Shown in pieces: positions 8,841 to 17,800 of a stretch of DNA of 64,000 nucleotides. The notes beneath the pieces are model-generated. The model was not told where the DNA came from. It worked only from the letters and a program-made list of their open reading frames with translations, and ran no database searches. The stretch comes from Paenibacillus dokdonensis (GTDB lineage: Bacteria > Bacillota > Bacilli > Paenibacillales > Paenibacillaceae): NCBI RefSeq assembly GCF_004916975.1, contig NZ_STGQ01000002.1:248001-312000 (forward strand), read 5' to 3'. The position numbers and the translations under genes are program-made. Position 1 is the stretch's first letter. Every line of letters starts with the position of its first letter.

Positions 8841-10691
8841 GTGTCACGTGAATCTATTATTCATTTTTTCAAAAAGCCATTCATTCTTTTTACGATCATT
8901 TTGCTGCTAAAAGGATATTTAGCATGGGCCGTAACCTTCGGCGACTGGCTGCCATGGAAGGTATTGATTACAGAGCTACCGTTTATCTGGCTGTTGTTCT
9001 GCTTGATTGAATGGTTCTCGTCCAAACGGAAATTAATGAACTACACCATCGTGAATTTAATTCTCACCGCGGTCTTTTTTGCGGTCATTATGTATTTCAA
9101 ATACTACGGCGTTATCGTCACCTACCATGCCCTGGCTCAGGTCAATCAGGTGACAGAGGTGAAGAGCAGCGTATTTTCGCTGATGGATCCTTACTACCTG
9201 CTTGTATTTGCTGACATCATCGTGCTGTTCGTACTGCTGCTCAAAAGCCGCAAGGTTAAAGCTTGGAGACTCGGCATCAAACGCAAACCCAGCAAGAGCA
9301 CCGTGTCCGTCGTATTCATTCTTTGTCTGATGATCTGTTTGTTCAACATCCTGCCGAATCGTGCCAGCATGAACGAAATCAAAAAAGCTCAGCAGATGGG
9401 AATTTTGAATTACGAAGCGTATACAATTCTTTCGCTTAAGAAGGAAGAGCTCGTTCCGCTGAAGAACATCAATCAGGCATCCATCGACAAGCTGAAGGGA
9501 ATCACAGCACCAAAGAATCCCCAGTATTATGGCAATGCAAAGGGAAAGAACCTGATCATCATCCAGCTCGAATCCTTTCAGAACTTCCTGATTAACCTGA
9601 AAATTGACGGCAAGGAAATTACGCCGAATATGAACAAGCTCGCCAACGAGAACCTGTACTTTTCAAATTTTAACCAACAGGTAGGCCAAGGAAATACATC
9701 GGATGCCGAGTTTGTGGTCAATACGTCCTTTTATGTCCCGCCTGATGGCGCGGCAACTCAGAAGTTCGTCGACAAGAAGCTGCCGAGTCTGCCCCGGCTG
9801 ATGGAACAGAACGGCTACAACACCGCAACTTTGCATACCAATGACGTGCAGTTCTGGAACCGCGAGGAGCTATACTCGTCTCTTGGCTTCCAGCATTACT
9901 ATGATCAGTCTTTCTTCGGCAAGGATGACATGGTGTTCTTCGGGCCTTCTGATGAGGTGCTGTACGCGAAGTCTACCGATAAGCTGCAGGAAATGGATCA
10001 GGAAGATAAGCCTTTTTATGCCCAGATCATTTCCATGTCGGCGCATCATCCATTCACCATACCGGAAAGTAAATACAAGATGGATCTTCCTGAACGGTAT
10101 CAAGGTACTTTTGTCGGAGATTACATCCGCGCCCAAAACTATGCCGATTACGCGCTAGGCCAGATGATTGATGATCTCAAGCAAAAGGGACTCTGGGACG
10201 ACAGTCTGATCGTCCTGTACGGCGATCACATGGGGCTCCCGATTTATTCGCTGGATCATGATGACAAGGAGCTTATGAAGGAAATCTACGGGCATGAATA
10301 CTCGTATACCGACATGCTCAACATCCCGCTCATCATTGCCGGCAGCGGCGCTCAGCACGAGCAGATCCGTGATGAGATTGGCGGCCAGTCAGACATTATG
10401 CCGACCGTTGCCAATCTTCTGGGTATTTCCATGAAGGATCATATCCATTTCGGTCAAGACCTGCTCAACCAGACCTATAACCTGATTCCTGAGCGGTATT
10501 ACCTCCCGACCGGCTCCTTCCTGAACGATAACGCCATGTTCATGTCGGGCAGCGGCTATGAGGACGGATCACAGTTTCCGCTGAGCGGTAAAGATTCCGT
10601 CGGTAAAGGTACGACCGAGGATGAATACAATCGCGCCCTGAAGCTGCTGAACCTGTCCGACAGCTATGTGAACCAGCAGCCGAAGAAATAA
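8841..10691 (+). CDS. Lipoteichoic acid synthase-family sulfatase
   Basis: A 616-residue LtaS-type phosphoglycerol transferase. Five hydrophobic segments fill residues 13-170, then an extracellular sulfatase-fold domain follows. The active site is visible: Glu in IQLES (E244), the nucleophilic Thr in GQGNTSDAE (T286, equal to T300 of Staphylococcus aureus LtaS) and the YGDHMG motif with metal-binding Asp and His. It polymerises glycerol phosphate from phosphatidylglycerol outside the membrane. B. subtilis has four such paralogues (LtaS, YfnI, YqgS, YvgJ) and I cannot tell which this equals, so no symbol is given. GTG start with GGAGGG 10 bases upstream. Monocistronic, closed by the terminator at 10740. 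Confidence 0.93.
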   Translation: MSRESIIHFFKKPFILFTIILLLKGYLAWAVTFGDWLPWKVLITELPFIWLLFCLIEWFSSKRKLMNYTIVNLILTAVFFAVIMYFKYYGVIVTYHALAQVNQVTEVKSSVFSLMDPYYLLVFADIIVLFVLLLKSRKVKAWRLGIKRKPSKSTVSVVFILCLMICLFNILPNRASMNEIKKAQQMGILNYEAYTILSLKKEELVPLKNINQASIDKLKGITAPKNPQYYGNAKGKNLIIIQLESFQNFLINLKIDGKEITPNMNKLANENLYFSNFNQQVGQGNTSDAEFVVNTSFYVPPDGAATQKFVDKKLPSLPRLMEQNGYNTATLHTNDVQFWNREELYSSLGFQHYYDQSFFGKDDMVFFGPSDEVLYAKSTDKLQEMDQEDKPFYAQIISMSAHHPFTIPESKYKMDLPERYQGTFVGDYIRAQNYADYALGQMIDDLKQKGLWDDSLIVLYGDHMGLPIYSLDHDDKELMKEIYGHEYSYTDMLNIPLIIAGSGAQHEQIRDEIGGQSDIMPTVANLLGISMKDHIHFGQDLLNQTYNLIPERYYLPTGSFLNDNAMFMSGSGYEDGSQFPLSGKDSVGKGTTEDEYNRALKLLNLSDSYVNQQPKK

Positions 10692-10738
10692 AACGGTAGC
10701 TGTTACATGGGAGGCTGAGTGTATCCCCTCCCAAACCT

Positions 10739-10778
10739 AAAGAAGTCTCGCCCGAGCCGGGTGAGACTTCTTTTTTTT
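10739..10778. terminator. Bidirectional terminator, LTA synthase / response regulator
   Basis: AGAAGTCTCGCCCG and CGGGTGAGACTTCT form a long near-perfect stem with a T run on the plus side and an A run on the minus side. It serves the convergent genes ending at 10691 and 10794. Confidence 0.88.
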
Positions 10779-10793
10779 GCACATATCCTGTTT

Positions 10794-11567
10794 TCATTTG
10801 GCATTCCGTTTCTTGTAATCCTTCGGGGTCATTTGCACCATCCGCTTGAACAGCTTGTTGAAATACACAGGATCGCTGTAACCGACAAGCTGCGAGATCT
10901 GGTAGTTTTTCAAATCAGGATGATCAATCAGGAACTGCTTGGCCTTTTCAATCCGTACCTCAATCAAATAATCCGTGATCGTATGACCTGTTTTGGTCTT
11001 GAACAGGCGGCTAATGTAGCTCGGACTCATGCCGGTCGTCTCAACGAGACGCTCCAGTTCAAAATTTTTATCATATTCTTTATCCAGGAAACCTTTGATC
11101 TGATCCACAACATAATGCTCGCCGGCCTCATGATCAGACAGATCTCCGGAACCCTCTACTGCTTCTGCAGCCCGGGTATCGTTACCGCCTACATTCTTAT
11201 TCTTCAAGTTCTTAAGCAGCTCATAGAGCTGCATTTTATCGATCGGCTTCAACAGATAATCCATCACGCCGAAACGGAGCGCTTGGCGCGCATACTCAAA
11301 CTCGCTGAAACCGCTTAGCACAATGATCGCAAGCCGATCCATTTTGTCTCTAACATGCTCAATAAGACGGAGTCCGTCCATCATTGGCATTTTAATATCC
11401 GTGATGAGACAGTCCACCTCACCCGGATCGGTTTTAGACAGTTGATTCAGCGCATCCATCCCGTTGCCATATGATCCTATGACTTTTACGTCGAGATCCA
11501 TTCTGGATATGATCTTCTCCAATCCAAGCCGGATCACTTCTTCATCGTCCACAATCATGATATTCAT
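10794..11567 (-). CDS. YesN-type response regulator (AraC output), without adjacent kinase
   Basis: A 257-residue response regulator. The receiver domain begins MNIMIVDDEEVIRLG with the phospho-acceptor Asp in ITDIKMPMMDG, the Thr/Ser switch in IVLSGF and the Lys in LLKPID. Two AraC-type helix-turn-helix motifs fill the C-terminal 100 residues (VETTGMSPSYISRLFKTKTG and QISQLVGYSDPVYFNKLFKR). It is the last gene of the broken mannan importer operon, 114 bases beyond the repaired end of the second permease. Such regulators nearly always sit next to a YesM kinase; none is here. The nearest unpaired YesM kinase is at 25090. The gene itself is intact, unlike its operon partners. Confidence 0.92.
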   Translation of the reverse strand: MNIMIVDDEEVIRLGLEKIISRMDLDVKVIGSYGNGMDALNQLSKTDPGEVDCLITDIKMPMMDGLRLIEHVRDKMDRLAIIVLSGFSEFEYARQALRFGVMDYLLKPIDKMQLYELLKNLKNKNVGGNDTRAAEAVEGSGDLSDHEAGEHYVVDQIKGFLDKEYDKNFELERLVETTGMSPSYISRLFKTKTGHTITDYLIEVRIEKAKQFLIDHPDLKNYQISQLVGYSDPVYFNKLFKRMVQMTPKDYKKRNAK

Positions 11568-11700
11568 GGATTATCACGCCCTTTCGCTGTTATGCCCTTA
11601 CGCGCATGAGAGTAGCATACACTGGATGCTGCGTGTAAGTCCTGAAGGCATAGGCCTAACGGGTCAAGGGAATCTGAGGGCTACTTCACAGCGCCGCTCG

Positions 11701-12522
11701 TCACCCCGCAAATATATACCGCTGCAGGAACAGATATAAGATTGCCGTCGGGATCATGATAATCATAATCGCTGAGGATACCATTTGCCAATCACCGCTG
11801 TTCACGCCAAAGAAACGCATCAGCGAGGTGGAAACAACCACATGCTCTTGCCTTGGGAGGTACAGATACGGTGTGAACATATCATTGTAAATGGCGATCG
11901 TTTTCAGAATAACGATTGTCGCCGTGGCTGGTGCCAGCAGCGGAAATATAATCGAGCGGTAGATCCGGAAGAGGGAGGCTCCTTCAAGCATCGCGCTCTC
12001 GTCGAGTTCATTCGGAATGTTGCGGATAAATTGAAGATAAATATAGATCTGCATGATATCAGCTCCGATATAGAGCAGCACGGGTCCCAAAAGATTATTC
12101 GTCAGACCGATCCCCTGGATGGTTTTGAAGTTCACAACCTGCGTGGTAATCTGCGGAATAATGGTCGCAAACAGAAATAACCCCACAATCAAGCCTTTAC
12201 CGCGAAAATCGAACCGCCCCACCGCATAACAGAACGCAGAGCCCAGGAATATGTTCAAAATAAGCGTCAGCGCAATAATGATGAGAGTATTGCCAAAAGC
12301 AAGACCCATATCCGCTTGTTTGAATGCATTCATAAAGTTGCTGAAGTTCAGGAAGTTGTCCGGCAGGGACAATGTCGGATTGTTCAGGAATTCCTCCTTG
12401 GTTTTAAAGGAGTTGACCACAATGATGTACGGAGGAAACAGGATAACCAAAACCGCTAAGAGCAAAGAGATGTACTTCAGCGTCTGGATTGCAGCATGGG
12501 CGCCGTTCTTTTGAGTAACCAT
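11701..12522 (-). CDS. Carbohydrate ABC permease (MalG type), C-terminus frameshifted
   Basis: A 273-residue inner-membrane permease with six predicted helices and the EAA loop (LDESAMLEGASLFRIYRSIIFP). The reading frame stops at RYIFAG (stop 11703-11701). In the next frame the sequence continues VTSGAVK and a TAG at 11683-11681, exactly the family ending (RYFVQG/FAGVTSGAVKG). Restoring one G in the run GCGGGG gives the full protein, so a single-base deletion has removed about seven residues. The protein may still work. It follows the first permease by 3 bases. Together with the other damaged genes of this operon it suggests decay of the importer; a homopolymer sequencing error is the alternative for this particular lesion. 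Confidence 0.82.
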   Translation of the reverse strand: MVTQKNGAHAAIQTLKYISLLLAVLVILFPPYIIVVNSFKTKEEFLNNPTLSLPDNFLNFSNFMNAFKQADMGLAFGNTLIIIALTLILNIFLGSAFCYAVGRFDFRGKGLIVGLFLFATIIPQITTQVVNFKTIQGIGLTNNLLGPVLLYIGADIMQIYIYLQFIRNIPNELDESAMLEGASLFRIYRSIIFPLLAPATATIVILKTIAIYNDMFTPYLYLPRQEHVVVSTSLMRFFGVNSGDWQMVSSAIMIIMIPTAILYLFLQRYIFAG

Positions 12523-12525
12523 AGC

Positions 12526-13409
12526 CTAACCCCTCCCCTTGTTCAAGAAATAACGCTGGACACCTAACACGATAACGACAAGAACCAACAAGACAACACT
12601 CATGGCCGAAGCCAGCCCATAGTTGTTAAATTGAAATGCCGTCTCGAGAATTTTCATGACAAAGGTCTCGCTCGCGCCCGCAGGTCCGCCATGGGTCAGA
12701 ACGAAAGGAATATCGAATACTTCAAGCGCCCCGGTTACGGTCAGGAACAAATTGAGCTCGATGATCTGATATATATTCGGAAGCGTAATCCGGATAAAAG
12801 ACTGCCAGCCGTTCGCACCGTCAATCGACGCCGCTTCATAAATGTCTTTTGGAATCGACTGCAATGCAGCCAGGTAAACCACCATGTTGAAGCCCATGAA
12901 GCGCCATAGCCCTATCGATGCAAGCGTATAGTTCACAAAGGATTCGCTGCCGAGCCAGCTGGTCTCTGACGGGAGGCCAAACACCCCAAGAACCCTATTC
13001 AAAGAGCCTTGAGTCGTATCAAATACATATCCGAAAAGATAGGCTACGGCTACCCCATTCAGAATGTATGGCAAAAACAGCAGAAGCCTGAAAAACAATT
13101 TGCCCCTGAGCTTGCTGTTCAGCAGGACGGCAAAGTAGATCGCCAGAATGTTCTGGATGATCCCCACTACAAAATAGGCGAGGTTATGCTTGAATACGCC
13201 GAAAATCTCCGGATTAGAAAAGACCTCTCTATAGTTCTCCCATCCGATCCATTGCTTGTCAGGACTCAATCCATCCCAGTTAGTGAAGCTTAGGCGGATG
13301 AGCTCAACCGCCGGATAATAGGCAAAAGTAAGTAAAAGCAGAGGGGCACGACCGTAAACAGGATCATGATAATGGTCTTCTGCTTGCGAAACGAAAGATG
13401 GCTGAGCAT
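12526..13409 (-). pseudogene. Carbohydrate ABC permease (MalF/UgpA type), frameshifted near the N-terminus
   Basis: The body from about 13344 down to 12526 encodes a normal permease (AYYPAVELIRLSFTNWDG, EAA loop IYEAASIDGANGWQSFIRIT). Its true N-terminus lies in another frame: ATG at 13409-13407 gives MLSHLSFRKQKTIIMILFTVVPL, typical for this family, and then runs out of frame at CCCCTCTGC (about 13346-13338). Adding one C there joins the two parts into VVPLLLLLTFAYYP. The ATG has no ribosome-binding site because the DNA just upstream is the middle of the binding-protein gene, left there by a deletion. As it stands, the open frame fuses about 50 residues of binding protein to the permease, preceded by an amber stop. 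A working product is unlikely. Confidence 0.82.
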
Positions 13410-14016
13410 GTACGATGCCTGCACTCTTCAGCTTTTCGCAAATCGCCAGAAACTCGTCGTAAGTTTTAGGCATCTCTGTAATGCCCGCTTTCTCAAAAGC
13501 CTTCTTGTTATATACAATCCCTACCGTAGAAGCCCCGGAGGATATGCCGTACATCTTGCCGTCCTAAACCTTCGCATCCTTAAAGTAGAGATCGCCCGAG
13601 AACTGAATGTCATCCATCGGTTCAAAATATTTCGGAAGATCCGCGTTGGGGATCGTAGGGATAAACACGACATCCGGATACTCGCCGGAAGAAATGCGGA
13701 TTTTCACGTTTTTGTCGTAGTCCGTGATCGCTTCGAACTGCAGATCCACATTCGGATACTTTTCTTCAAAACGCTTTTTGTAATCATCGTACTGTTTGCC
13801 GATCATATCGGTACGGTTTGTCAGAAAGACAAGCTTTCCGCTTGGCCCATCATCCTTACCGGCATCCGTTTTCCCTGCATCCTTCGTCTCAGCCGTTTGG
13901 CCAGTGCTGCCGGTGTCCGTACCCGAACCTGAACTGCTATTATCTTTTCCGCCGCACGCCGCTAAGGTTGTTATCATCAAACAAACTATTAATGATAACG
14001 ATAGTATCTTATTCAT
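13410..14016 (-). pseudogene. Truncated sugar-binding lipoprotein (importer component)
   Basis: The gene starts normally: MNKILSLSLIVCLMITTLAA then C, a lipoprotein signal with lipobox LAAC, followed by a Gly/Ser/Asp linker and the binding-protein fold (VFLTNRTDMIGKQYDDYKKR). An in-frame TAG at 13566-13564 interrupts it where the paralogue at 23795 has a Tyr (AKV-stop-DGKMYGIS against FKSYNGVRYGIA). The same frame continues to KLKSAGI and then, near 13410, jumps straight into the 5' end of the permease gene. About 270 residues of binding protein are therefore missing. The sugar would have been a manno-oligosaccharide, judged from the divergent mannan operon. A cre-like site and a TATAAT lie just upstream. 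Confidence 0.88.
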
Positions 14017-14038
14017 CTTTTTCCCCTCTTCTCATAAT

Positions 14039-14064
14039 TGGTAGCGTTTACAAATTTGATTATA
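14039..14064 (-). promoter_or_regulatory. -10 box and cre-like catabolite-repression site of the importer operon
   Basis: On the minus strand a TATAAT (14064-14059) is followed by TGTAAACGCTACCA (14052-14039), which matches 13 of 14 positions of the CcpA cre consensus TGWAANCGNTNWCA. No good -35 is present, which suggests dependence on an activator. The site placement between promoter and gene fits glucose repression. Confidence 0.65.
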
Positions 14065-14259
14065 GATCAAGTAAATCAGTTAAAAAATGGTCTGTATTTT
14101 TATTTAAAGTCTTCAATTGTCATTTATAACAAAACACTAACTTTATTTTATAAAGCGTTTTCTATACTCAAATACCGATTTTTTTTGGTATTAATTAGTT
14201 GATATCTTGATGTAAAAAACAAGGAATACACCGCTTTATATGTAATTTAAATTAAAGGG

Positions 14260-14288
14260 TTGCTATATTTATGAATCCATATTATAAA
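14260..14288 (+). promoter_or_regulatory. Possible promoter of the mannan catabolic operon
   Basis: TTGCTA (14260-14265), 17 bases, TATAAA (14283-14288). The whole 338-base divergent region 14017-14354 is very AT-rich and holds no gene; it holds this promoter, the cre-like site at 14039 and the ATAACAAA elements. Confidence 0.5.
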
Positions 14289-14300
14289 AAAGGTATCCAG

Positions 14301-14334
14301 TTATGATAACAAATTGATGTTTTATAATAACAAA
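14301..14334 (+). promoter_or_regulatory. Two direct repeats with 21-base period (AraC-type activator sites?)
   Basis: TTATGATAACAAA (14301-14313) and TTATAATAACAAA (14322-14334) are identical at 12 of 13 positions and spaced exactly 21 bases, two helical turns. AraC-type response regulators bind such phased direct repeats. The same ATAACAAA core recurs at 14126-14133 on the importer side and at 27076-27083 upstream of the unpaired sensor kinase. The second repeat includes a TATAAT, so it could overlap an activator-dependent -10. Confidence 0.5.
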
Positions 14335-14354
14335 CAAAGAAAGAGGTGCATGCT

Positions 14355-15329
14355 ATGCAAGCAAAGAAGCTTCCCGGATATGTCGCCGGAATGACTTGGG
14401 GCTGGACTGGAATTCGCGGAACCTGGAACACGCCAGAGGCAGTACATTCCATGAAGGAGATGAAGAACTCGCTAGGTGTAAACTGGACGGCTATTGCGCT
14501 GGGCGCTCTCCAGGATACGGCTCAATCTACGGAAATTCATTTCGAGGAAGAACCCACCGTTACGGATGCGGAAGTGAGATGGGCCATTCATGAAGCCAAA
14601 TCACTGGGTCTGCATGTCTGTCTTAAACCGGTGGTGAACTGTGCGGATGGCACATGGCGAGCGCATATTAACTTTTTTGATATGGACGTTCCGTGTGAGC
14701 CCAAATGGTCCGATTGGTTTGCTTCCTATACCCGGTTTATGCTTCACTATGCTGTCATCGCGGAGGAAACCGGCTGCGAAATGCTGTGCATCGGTTGTGA
14801 AATGGTACAGACGGACCGCAGGGAGCAGGAGTGGCGCCAGCTCATTCAGGAGGTACGCAAGGTCTATTCCGGTCTAATCACGTATAACTGCGATAAATAT
14901 CAGGAAAATCAGATCAAATGGTGGGATGCCGTAGATATCATCTCTTCGAGCGGCTACTACCCTGTCGGAACATGGGAAGAACAGCTGAGCCGAATCGAAC
15001 CTGTCGTGCAAAAGCACGGCAAACCCTTCTTCCTCATGGAGGCAGGCTGTCCAAGCCGGACGGGTTCCAGCCAAATCCCGAACAATTGGGGGCTTCCAGG
15101 CACACCCAGCGAAGATGAACAGGTCGAGTACTATAACCAGATGTTCCAAAGCTGCGGTCGGCAGGACTGGGTATCCGGTTTTATGCTGTGGGACTGGCCT
15201 GCTGTTCTCTATAAACCGGAGACCGCAGCAGTGAATGACGATTATTGCCCTTATGCCAAAAAGGCAGCGCAAGTGATTCGCGGGTATTACGATGCAAAAA
15301 CACAGCTTCTGGAAGGGGGTCAAGCATAA
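14355..15329 (+). CDS. GH113 beta-1,4-mannanase
   Basis: A 324-residue cytoplasmic (no signal peptide) TIM-barrel hydrolase of glycoside hydrolase family 113. It opens GYVAGMTWGWTGIRGTW, typical for the family. Candidate acid/base and nucleophile are E149 (LCIGCEMVQTDR) and E229 (PFFLMEAGCPSRTG). Their spacing of 80 residues equals that of E151 and E231 in the Alicyclobacillus acidocaldarius enzyme, as I recall it. The family cuts internal beta-1,4-mannosidic bonds of manno-oligosaccharides. ATG at 14355 is chosen over an upstream GTG at 14346 because AAAGAGG lies 8 bases before it. The stop overlaps the next start (TAATG). It supplies mannobiose for the next two enzymes. Confidence 0.87.
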   Translation: MQAKKLPGYVAGMTWGWTGIRGTWNTPEAVHSMKEMKNSLGVNWTAIALGALQDTAQSTEIHFEEEPTVTDAEVRWAIHEAKSLGLHVCLKPVVNCADGTWRAHINFFDMDVPCEPKWSDWFASYTRFMLHYAVIAEETGCEMLCIGCEMVQTDRREQEWRQLIQEVRKVYSGLITYNCDKYQENQIKWWDAVDIISSSGYYPVGTWEEQLSRIEPVVQKHGKPFFLMEAGCPSRTGSSQIPNNWGLPGTPSEDEQVEYYNQMFQSCGRQDWVSGFMLWDWPAVLYKPETAAVNDDYCPYAKKAAQVIRGYYDAKTQLLEGGQA

Positions 15330-16531
15330 TGAACTTTCCAGAGGAGCAAATCGATACGTGGAAATCTGAATTGAAGCAAGAGCTTCAGGAGCATATCCTT
15401 GGCTTTTGGATGAAGCATACCCCGGATGAGATGCATGGCGGATTTCTGGGGGAGATCACCCCGGATTTAAAGGTGATCCAGGATGCTGATAAGAGCCTGG
15501 TGCTGAACACCCGGATTCTGTGGACATTCGCAGCCGCTTACCGGCTGTACGGAGATGAGGCTTACCGCCAAATGGCGGATCGCGCCTATCAATACATTCT
15601 CCGCCATTTCGTTGATCAGGAATTCGGCGGCCTCTACTGGATGCTTCATGCAGACGGCTCGGTATCGAATGACAAGAAGCAGGTATACGGTCAGGCCTTC
15701 GCCATCTATGCTTTATCTGAATATTACCGTGCGGTACAGCAGGAGGAAGCTCTTGATCTGGCCGTTCATCTCTTCCGTATTCTGGAGGAGCACAGCTATG
15801 ATCCGGTGCATAAAGGGTATGTCGAAGCCTTGTCCCGCGATTGGAAGCAGACCGCTGATTTTAGCCTGAGTGATAAGGATTTGAACGAAAAGAAATCGAT
15901 GAACACCCACCTGCATGTGCTCGAGGCTTATACGAATCTATACCGCGTATGGCCGGACGGGAAACTCCATCATCAGCTTGCCGAACTGATCGGGGTGACT
16001 CTGGATCATATTGTGCATCCGGATCAGACTCACTTCCTTCTGTTCTTTGAAGAGGCATGGCAGGCGAAATCGAATCATATATCCTATGGACATGACATTG
16101 AAGGCAGCTGGCTGATGGTCGAGGCTGCGGAAGTGATTGGTGAAGCTGAATTGCTGAACCGCGTAAAGCTAACGGCTGTGGCCATGGCAGATCATGCGCT
16201 ATCAGAAGGCGTTGATCCGGATGGAGGCATGGTGAACGAGGCCGATTCCAGCGGATATATCGACACCCGCAAGGACTGGTGGCCGCAAGCAGAAGCAATG
16301 GTTGGTTTTTATAATGCTTATCAGTTAACAGGCGTCAGTAAATTTTATGATGCCTCCCTCTGCTCCTGGCAGTTCATTAAGCGGAGCATCATTGACCCCG
16401 AACATGGGGAATGGTTCTGGAACGCTGACCGTGAAGGCCGGCCAAACCGGGAGCAGCCAAAGGTCAGTGCCTGGAAATGCCCTTATCATAATGGCCGGGC
16501 CTGTATGGAAATGATTGAACGTCTTGGTTGA
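15329..16531 (+). CDS. Cellobiose/mannobiose 2-epimerase
   Basis: A 400-residue AGE/cellobiose 2-epimerase family (alpha/alpha)6-barrel enzyme. It inverts C2 of the reducing sugar, turning beta-1,4-mannobiose into 4-O-beta-mannosyl-glucose. Conserved catalytic stretches are visible: NTRILWTF (Arg), MNTHLHVLEAYTNLYR (His), ISYGHDIEGSWLMVEA (His, Glu) and SAWKCPYHNGRACMEM (last His). The ATG at 15329 overlaps the stop of the mannanase gene and fits the family N-terminus (MNFPEEQIDTWKSELKQEL); a longer frame reaching back into the mannanase gene is not credible. The neighbouring GH130 phosphorylase uses its product. Confidence 0.93.
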   Translation: MNFPEEQIDTWKSELKQELQEHILGFWMKHTPDEMHGGFLGEITPDLKVIQDADKSLVLNTRILWTFAAAYRLYGDEAYRQMADRAYQYILRHFVDQEFGGLYWMLHADGSVSNDKKQVYGQAFAIYALSEYYRAVQQEEALDLAVHLFRILEEHSYDPVHKGYVEALSRDWKQTADFSLSDKDLNEKKSMNTHLHVLEAYTNLYRVWPDGKLHHQLAELIGVTLDHIVHPDQTHFLLFFEEAWQAKSNHISYGHDIEGSWLMVEAAEVIGEAELLNRVKLTAVAMADHALSEGVDPDGGMVNEADSSGYIDTRKDWWPQAEAMVGFYNAYQLTGVSKFYDASLCSWQFIKRSIIDPEHGEWFWNADREGRPNREQPKVSAWKCPYHNGRACMEMIERLG

Positions 16532-16562
16532 AGAATATCCTAATCGGAGAGGAAGATGAATC

Positions 16563-17741
16563 ATGAATACATGTTTTGAAGAGCGCAAGAAGCATCTGAC
16601 AGAACGTTACGAGGCCCTTATTAAACGTCCCAACCCAAAAGTACCTTATGGAAACGGCATCTACGACCGTTATGAGTATCCGGTTCTAACCGCCGAGCAT
16701 GCCCCGCTGATTTGGAAATATGACTTTTCAGAACAGAATAATCCCTATTTTATGGAGCGGATGGGTATCAACGGTGTATTCAATCCCGGCGCCATCGAGC
16801 TCGGCGGCAAGTTCTACCTGATGGCCCGTGTAGAAGGAGTTGACCGCAAATCCTTTTTTGCGGTGGCGGAGAGTGACAACGGCGTGGACGGATTCCGCTT
16901 CTGGGATCACCCCGTCGTGATGCCCGAAACGGAGAATCCGGACATTAACGTCTACGATATGCGTCTCATTCAGCATGAAGATGGGTTCATCTATGGGCTC
17001 TTTTGCACCGAACGCAAGGATCCGGACGCCCCGCGTGGCGACCTCTCCAGCGCGGTTGCTCAGTGCGGTATTGCCCGTACGAAGGATTTGATCAGCTGGG
17101 AGCGGCTGGCTGATTTGAAAACCGGTTCGGCGCAGCAGCGTAACGTCGTGCTGCATCCGGAATTTGTGGATGGCAAATACGCGTTCTATACCCGTCCACA
17201 GGATGGTTTCATTGATACAGGCTCCGGCGGCGGAATCGGCTGGGGACTATCCGATTCGATCGAGCAGGCAGTGATCGAGCATGAGATCATTATCGATGAG
17301 CGGTATTATCATACGATCAAGGAAGTGAAGAACGGACAGGGACCTGCTCCGATCAAGACTGATAAGGGGTGGCTGCATATCGCCCATGGCGTACGCAACA
17401 CCGCAGCAGGTCTTCGTTACGTGCTGTATGCTTTTCTGTCTGATCTGCAAGAGCCTTACAAGGTAACACATGCACCAGGCGGACATTTCATCGCACCGGA
17501 GGGCGAGGAACGGGTCGGCGACGTGTCCAATGTGGTTTTCTGTAACGGGATCATTGCCCGGGACAATGGCGAAGTCTATATTTACTACGCCTCTTCGGAT
17601 ACAAGAGTTCATGTTGCGACAACAACCGTGGAGCAGCTGCTTGATTATGTGATGAATACTCCGGAAGATCCGCTGCGTTCCTATGCATGTGTTCAGCAGC
17701 GTCTTGAGCTGGTTGAACGCAATCTGCAGCATGCCGAATAA
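16563..17741 (+). CDS. GH130 4-O-beta-D-mannosyl-D-glucose phosphorylase
   Basis: A 392-residue five-bladed propeller enzyme of family GH130 (subfamily 1 by length and motif). It phosphorolyses mannosyl-glucose to mannose 1-phosphate and glucose. The catalytic Asp is in [11 protein letters not shown] at residue 132, one residue from the position I recall for characterised family members (D131). Phosphate-binding Arg/His stretches follow (LMARVEG near 87-92; [14 protein letters not shown]). Ribosome-binding site GGAGAGGAAG precedes by about 8 bases. Gap to the epimerase is 31 bases, so the three enzymes form one operon and a complete route from manno-oligosaccharide to glycolysis. It is followed by a strong terminator. 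Confidence 0.94.
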   Translation: MNTCFEERKKHLTERYEALIKRPNPKVPYGNGIYDRYEYPVLTAEHAPLIWKYDFSEQNNPYFMERMGINGVFNPGAIELGGKFYLMARVEGVDRKSFFAVAESDNGVDGFRFWDHPVVMPETENPDINVYDMRLIQHEDGFIYGLFCTERKDPDAPRGDLSSAVAQCGIARTKDLISWERLADLKTGSAQQRNVVLHPEFVDGKYAFYTRPQDGFIDTGSGGGIGWGLSDSIEQAVIEHEIIIDERYYHTIKEVKNGQGPAPIKTDKGWLHIAHGVRNTAAGLRYVLYAFLSDLQEPYKVTHAPGGHFIAPEGEERVGDVSNVVFCNGIIARDNGEVYIYYASSDTRVHVATTTVEQLLDYVMNTPEDPLRSYACVQQRLELVERNLQHAE

Positions 17742-17748
17742 CCACCGC

Positions 17749-17796
17749 AACAAAAAAGGCAGGCCTATGGGTTTCCCCATTAGGTCTGCCTTTTTT
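17749..17796. terminator. Bidirectional terminator, GH130 / allantoate amidohydrolase
   Basis: AAAAAAGGCAGGCCTA at 17751 onward pairs with TTAGGTCTGCCTTTTTT ending at 17795; about 14 base pairs with a loop around GGGTTTCCCC. T runs occur on both strands, matching the convergent genes. Confidence 0.88.
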
Positions 17797-17800
17797 CAGG

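Noticed and set aside
11700-13350. Sequencing error as full explanation of the damaged importer
   Set aside because: It could explain the two one-base deletions, both in short runs, but not the amber substitution or the loss of some 270 codons; kept as an alternative for the former only.
12526-13554. A single fused gene of binding-protein fragment and permease
   Set aside because: The in-frame fusion is accidental: the true permease N-terminus is readable in another frame, and the binding-protein start is cut off by an amber codon.
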